Part shown: piece after piece, positions 60,131-64,000 of the stretch
How the letters are laid out: each line of letters begins with the position of its first letter
Numbering within the stretch: the first letter of the stretch is position 1
Source: Phototrophicus methaneseepsis
GTDB taxonomy: Bacteria; Chloroflexota; Anaerolineae; Aggregatilineales; Phototrophicaceae
Direction of reading: 5' to 3'
Assembly: GCF_015500095.1 (NCBI RefSeq)
Contig: NZ_CP062983.1
Location: 1,178,001-1,242,000, forward strand
Length of the DNA stretch: 64,000 bases
Made by a program: the position numbers and the translations under genes
The notes under the pieces: model-generated
The model's input: the letters and a program-made list of their open reading frames with translations, nothing else
The model's database searches: none
Told to the model about the DNA's origin: nothing

Positions 60131-62005
60131 CTATGAACTGTTCAGGCGGCTGTCACCGGGTGCCACTTCATAGATGGCGGCCCATGGCAGATAATGTGTA
60201 TAGGCGTAATCGTCCATCATCAGTTCGCCATCCAGCGTATACACACGCCGATACACCGTCACGTCCGCACCTTCAGCCGCATAATCGACCTGGACAGCCT
60301 GCCCTGGCTGCAAATCGTTGTTCGCTTCATAGAGCGTGGGCTTAGCGGGTTCAATATTCTTCACAATGGCATCATCGACTTCGACACGGAAGTACGGCGT
60401 GCTATAAAACCGGAATTGCAGCGCGTCCTGGTCCGGGAAGATCGATGTTTCGATCAAGATGTGATAAGGCGTGTTGTTCTGGAATTTAAAGTCTCGCTCT
60501 GGCTGCCAGATAGCTGCATCCAACCCTGGCGGCTGACCATTTAGCTCGTAATATCCCACGCGATAACCATGTGAGTTGCGCTCCGTGATGGCAAATCCAC
60601 CTGTGAACGCAGCCCGGAAGACGGTTGTGCTCACCTGGCAGACGCCACCACCGACGCCGGAAGTCGTCCGCCCGCCGAAGATAACCTTGCCTTCAACGAA
60701 GCTGTTTTCTTCTGCGATTTCGCCTACCAGGGCGTTAAAGGAGAATTCTTCGCCCGGTGCGATGACGACGCCATCAAGCCGACTGGCGGCGACAGCGATA
60801 TTCGTCCGGCGGTTTTGGCTGCTGCCCATAAAGTATGACGTGCTCTCAGAGACCAATTCCGTAATGCCCAGTTCCGCCGCTGTGATCTGATTGTGGAAGC
60901 GCGGCAGAGTGTAATCAAACGCCACGGGTACCACGCGGTAATCCGCATCAAAGACGGCTTCTTGCAAGCGTGTCAACGTCTGTGCGACGTTCAGTTCGCG
61001 CCCACTAGTCGAGCGCTGGATGACTTCCAACTGGCGCGACACCGGATCAAAATGAAAGCGTCCATCATGCGGCGCGGCGATTAACCCCGGTGCCAACGAT
61101 CCCACCGATGATTCAAACGCATTCATATCAATATCAACCACGTAGCTGGAGGTGCCATCGGCCTCGATAACCTGCTCGACATGCAGCAGGGAGGCAATCT
61201 GCTCGACGCTGGCCGTCCAGGGGCCGAGCGCGTTCCCCGCTTCATCTGTGGCCGTCAGGATGACGGGGCCACTCAAGGCGATGCGGATCTTTTCGGCGGC
61301 TTCTTGCAGGTGAGCTGCATCGACTGCCGCTTCTCGGATGACAAGATCAATTTCCGCGCCTGTTTGCAGGGACGTTAAGTAGGCTTCCAGGTTCGCCAGC
61401 GTGGCCGGGACATCCATCACGCGCCCGGTCTGGCCCTCATTAACGAGCACCTCTGTCCCATTAATCGCCAGAGAAGGCATCTGCACGCCCTGGTCAATCT
61501 CCGCGCTGATGGCGGCGAGCTTGGCCTGTGCCACGCTCTGGTCATAGATGATGATCGGTGAGATGCTGACCCCGTTGAACCATGCATTGGCCGCCTGTGC
61601 CAGATCATTAACCGGATTCTGATGGTGCCCAATGGCGAAAGCCTGCGAGACTGTCGCCTCTGCATCCAGCGCGACGCCCAGGTCAGCAGCGCTCATCTGC
61701 CAGGCGCGCTCACCATCGCGGAATGTGAAGACAGTTTCCTCAGCATAGGGGAAAGCGGCATCCAATGCAGCTTGCGCTTCTGATGGCGACAGGCCGCCCA
61801 CAGTCACCGCGCCGACGCGCACGCCAGGGTAGATGCGGTCACTGTGATAAGACTGGTAGGCCATCACACTTGCGAAGATCAACAGAGCCAGCAGCAGCCC
61901 ACCGCCGAACATCAGCAGCGGCACGCGGATTAGCCAGGCTCCCAGGCCATCGGATTCTGTTTCCATATAAGGCGGTGGCATTGTCGATTGGGGCGCGGTG
62001 GTCAT
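60131..62005 (-). CDS. VanW family protein with peptidoglycan-binding-like repeats
   Basis: A 624-residue protein. It has a short cytoplasmic Pro-rich head, one membrane helix (~28-50) and an outer part starting YPGVRVGAVTVGGLSPSEAQ, the PG_binding_4 pattern found before VanW. The VanW domain (~380-500) has GVVIAPGEEFSFNALVG and GGGVCQVSTTVFRAAF. The last 100 residues include a G5-like stretch (GQAVQVDYAAEGADVTVYRR). VanW is found in glycopeptide-resistance clusters but is common in wall proteins; its reaction is unknown. No van genes lie nearby. Confidence 0.88.
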   Translation of the reverse strand: MTTAPQSTMPPPYMETESDGLGAWLIRVPLLMFGGGLLLALLIFASVMAYQSYHSDRIYPGVRVGAVTVGGLSPSEAQAALDAAFPYAEETVFTFRDGERAWQMSAADLGVALDAEATVSQAFAIGHHQNPVNDLAQAANAWFNGVSISPIIIYDQSVAQAKLAAISAEIDQGVQMPSLAINGTEVLVNEGQTGRVMDVPATLANLEAYLTSLQTGAEIDLVIREAAVDAAHLQEAAEKIRIALSGPVILTATDEAGNALGPWTASVEQIASLLHVEQVIEADGTSSYVVDIDMNAFESSVGSLAPGLIAAPHDGRFHFDPVSRQLEVIQRSTSGRELNVAQTLTRLQEAVFDADYRVVPVAFDYTLPRFHNQITAAELGITELVSESTSYFMGSSQNRRTNIAVAASRLDGVVIAPGEEFSFNALVGEIAEENSFVEGKVIFGGRTTSGVGGGVCQVSTTVFRAAFTGGFAITERNSHGYRVGYYELNGQPPGLDAAIWQPERDFKFQNNTPYHILIETSIFPDQDALQFRFYSTPYFRVEVDDAIVKNIEPAKPTLYEANNDLQPGQAVQVDYAAEGADVTVYRRVYTLDGELMMDDYAYTHYLPWAAIYEVAPGDSRLNSS

Positions 62006-62276
62006 CAGTGATTTGTACTCTCGTTAGCCAACAATAGAAGCATACCAGGAAAATCATACCCACAATGATGAAATCTTAAAAAGTTTACAGGTAAATTACG
62101 TGCCTGTGAATTGCCCTTCTTCTGTTTGCTGCACGTCTATCGCAGGTATGCACCACATACCTTGAGGTGTCAATGCTTCGGATTTAGAACATAAGTCCGC
62201 TCTCATGCGTAAGAAAAGTTGTGGTTAATGGCAGACCACAAGATCGGTTAGCAAAGATGTGTTGAGAGGGGAAAAG

Positions 62277-62765
62277 ATGTATCGTTGGATTGTATTTTTG
62301 CATATCGTGAGCGCGTTTGCTTTTTTTATGGCACATGGCGCATCAGCAGTGATGGCGTTCCGGCTACAACAAGAAAAAGACCCGGAGCGGATACGCACTA
62401 TCCTGGATTTATCGTCAGCGGCTGTGCCTGTGGCTTACTTCGCCCTGATGATCCTGGTCCTTGCAGGCATTATCGCCGGGGTAATGGGCAACTGGTTCTC
62501 TCAGGGCTGGATATGGGTCTCGCTGGGGCTGCTGATTGTGCTCTGGTTTGGCATGGTGATGTATGCAGGCCGTTACTATAGCCCGGTGCGTAAAGCGGCT
62601 GGCTTGCCTTATCATGACCGGGAAGGTGAGCATCCGGCAGGGCCATCCGCCAGTTCGGAAGAGATTATCAAGTTGGCCCAGGCCTCGAATCCGCGCCTGT
62701 TGCTCGGCCTCTCTTTTGGGCTGGTGGCTGTCATCATCTGGCTGATGATGTTCAAGCCCTTTTAA
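62277..62765 (+). CDS. DUF2269-like integral membrane protein
   Basis: A 162-residue protein with four hydrophobic helices (near 2-22, 50-70, 78-97 and 140-160). It begins MYRWIVFLHIVSAFAFFMAH, with a His in the first helix and another polar loop, similar to DUF2269/CopD-like small membrane proteins. The ATG at 62277 is preceded by GAGAGGGG. Function unknown. Confidence 0.65.
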   Translation: MYRWIVFLHIVSAFAFFMAHGASAVMAFRLQQEKDPERIRTILDLSSAAVPVAYFALMILVLAGIIAGVMGNWFSQGWIWVSLGLLIVLWFGMVMYAGRYYSPVRKAAGLPYHDREGEHPAGPSASSEEIIKLAQASNPRLLLGLSFGLVAVIIWLMMFKPF

Positions 62766-62822
62766 GGTCACGCATTTAGGATTGTTTTCAGAGATATTCC
62801 GTCAGGCACCACTGGCAGTATA

Positions 62823-62847
62823 GGGCACAGCCTGCTATGCTGTGCCC
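62823..62847 (+). promoter_or_regulatory. Hairpin abutting the start codon of the GT4 gene
   Basis: GGGCACAGC-CTGCTAT-GCTGTGCCC is a perfect 9-bp stem whose last base is directly followed by the ATG at 62848. No ribosome site lies between, and no U-run follows. It may block or govern initiation, or the true start may lie downstream. Confidence 0.6.
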
Positions 62848-64000
62848 ATGTCACAATCATCGGAAATGCCCCCTGTTCTCTGGCTCAGCAGCACACGCTA
62901 TCATGCCCCCCTGCCTGAGAATTTAGCACGCAAATGGCAGGCGCTTGCCGTGGGCCTACAGCGCCCGATCCACGTGATTGGTTTTGCCACAGCCTGGCGA
63001 CCAGGCCATTTTCATGAATATGTCGATTTTTACTTGATGCCGCAGCCCGCCCAGGCGATTTTGCGCTATGGTGTGATCTTCATCTGGGGGACGGTGTTGG
63101 CATTGTGGTTGGCATGGCGGCACAATTGCCGTCTGATAGTGGCACAAAGCCCCTTTGAAGGCGCGATTGGCGCTTTTGTGAAGCAGATATTCGGCCTTTT
63201 TGGCCAGCAGATGGCGCTGATCGTTGAGAGCCATAACGATTTTGAAGGGGCGCTCTTTATGCAGCGCCAGATCGGGGCCAGGGGAATTTATCAGCGCTTG
63301 ATGCGTGCCGTGGCAGGCTATGCTCTGAGCCACGCTGATGCTCTGCGCCCGGTCAGCAGCAGCGCCGCTGAACAACTCAGACAATATGCGCCTCATACGC
63401 CCCAGTGCAACTTTATGGCCTGGGTCGATGTGGCGAGCTTTACCCAGGCCCAGCGAACAGTGCCGGTCAATGCCTCGCAGGAACTGGTCTATGCGGGTGT
63501 ATTGATCCCGCGTAAGGGCATTCATCACCTGCTAGCAGCCTTCGCCCAATTGGCACACCCACATGCGACGCTCACATTAGCGGGGCCGCCAGATAACCCG
63601 GCTTATGCTGCTGATCTACACGAACAGGCCCAACAATTGGGCATTGCTGACCGTGTGACCTTTGCCGGGGGCCTTTCTCAGGTGGCCTTAGCGGCGGTCT
63701 TTGCGCGGTCCCGCGCACTGGTCTTGCCGTCTCTATCAGAAGGGCTGCCGCGTGTGATTGTCGAAGCGATGTATGCTGGCCTGCCCATTGTGGCGACCAA
63801 CGTCAGCGGCATTCCTGATATTATCACTGATGGCGAACAGGGCTATCTCGTAGAGCCGGAAGATGTGCCTGCGCTAACAAACGCCCTGGACCACATCCTG
63901 CGCGATGATGTGACGCAGATGGGCGCGGCGGCGGCAACGAAGGCGCGGGCGTTCTTCTCGACGGAGACATTTGTGCAGGGATACCGTGATTTATTGACTT
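62848..64000 (+). CDS. GT4-type glycosyltransferase (3' partial)
   Basis: The frame runs open to the window's end (384 codons). The C-terminal half is a GT-B donor domain: ELVYAGVLIPRKGIHHLLAA, then ADRVTFAGGLSQ, LVLPSLSEGLPRVIVEAMYA (E-x7-E nucleotide-sugar site) and GLPIVATNVSGIPDII. The N-terminal half is the acceptor domain (PPVLWLSSTRYHAPLPENLA). It would add a sugar from a nucleotide donor in the cytoplasm for surface glycans. The start is uncertain since the ATG at 62848 has a hairpin right before it. Confidence 0.85.
   Translation, partial: MSQSSEMPPVLWLSSTRYHAPLPENLARKWQALAVGLQRPIHVIGFATAWRPGHFHEYVDFYLMPQPAQAILRYGVIFIWGTVLALWLAWRHNCRLIVAQSPFEGAIGAFVKQIFGLFGQQMALIVESHNDFEGALFMQRQIGARGIYQRLMRAVAGYALSHADALRPVSSSAAEQLRQYAPHTPQCNFMAWVDVASFTQAQRTVPVNASQELVYAGVLIPRKGIHHLLAAFAQLAHPHATLTLAGPPDNPAYAADLHEQAQQLGIADRVTFAGGLSQVALAAVFARSRALVLPSLSEGLPRVIVEAMYAGLPIVATNVSGIPDIITDGEQGYLVEPEDVPALTNALDHILRDDVTQMGAAAATKARAFFSTETFVQGYRDLLT

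Noticed and set aside
60131-62005. Vancomycin resistance cluster
   Set aside because: VanW-domain proteins are common in wall-related genes and no vanH/A/X/R/S gene lies nearby.
1-64000. CRISPR arrays, rRNA and tRNA genes
   Set aside because: The tandem repeats found lack spacers, and no cloverleaf or rRNA sequence was recognised on either strand.

Overview
The window looks like a bacterial chromosome segment, most likely from a Chloroflexota (Anaerolineae-like) bacterium. That placement is an inference from the gene set: a VanW-domain protein, a huge PBP1A with acidic head and Pro/Thr tail, SelW-like Rdx protein, PPK1, nucleoside-type permeases and GT-C/GT4 transferases. No rRNA or tRNA gene is present to confirm it. 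Three regions can be told apart.

(1) Bases 1-10023, AT-richer, hold a defence-like cluster, all on the plus strand. It starts with an nSTAND NTPase cut by the window edge, whose C-terminal half is 15 almost identical HEAT repeats. Next come a PLD-nuclease/SNF2-helicase and an Eco57I/TaqI-type N6-adenine methyltransferase, and last the first ~42 residues of a DUF3644 gene, broken by a frameshift. The helicase and methyltransferase look like a restriction-modification pair; the STAND protein would be a separate or linked sensor.

(2) Bases ~10024-39123 are a complete tailed prophage (siphovirus type, head-tail order conserved). Rightward: wHTH, unknown, ParB-N/methyltransferase fusion, terminase small and large subunits, portal, minor head protein, scaffold, decoration protein, major capsid, connectors, tail tube, tail chaperone with a +1/-2 frameshift, tape measure, tail tip, membrane (lysis-like) proteins and an SH3b protein. 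Leftward: a plasmid-like lysogeny/replication block with a DnaA-N-type initiator carrying intragenic iterons, a DEDDh exonuclease and ParA/ParB-like genes. A tyrosine integrase lies at the right end, its start codon overlapping that of a divergent small gene. ParAB plus an initiator suggests that the element can live as a phage-plasmid.

(3) Bases 39166-64000 are host housekeeping genes: PBP1A, two nucleoside-type ABC permeases with a MOSC protein, a GT-C mannosyltransferase-like protein, a 2TM protein with Trp undecapeptide repeats, an NDUFA9-like SDR, polyphosphate kinase, a phosphoesterase plus a DtxR-like regulator, SelW, a nucleotidyltransferase, a Na+/H+ antiporter, VanW and a GT4. Two very small genes stand out: a 30-residue arginine-rich peptide with its own ribosome site, palindrome and terminator, and a 40-residue membrane peptide.

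A pattern cutting across regions is short (12-17 bp) tandem duplication in the spacers, in the prophage very often at or just after stop codons, plus 30-33 bp and 93 bp tandem repeats inside several genes.
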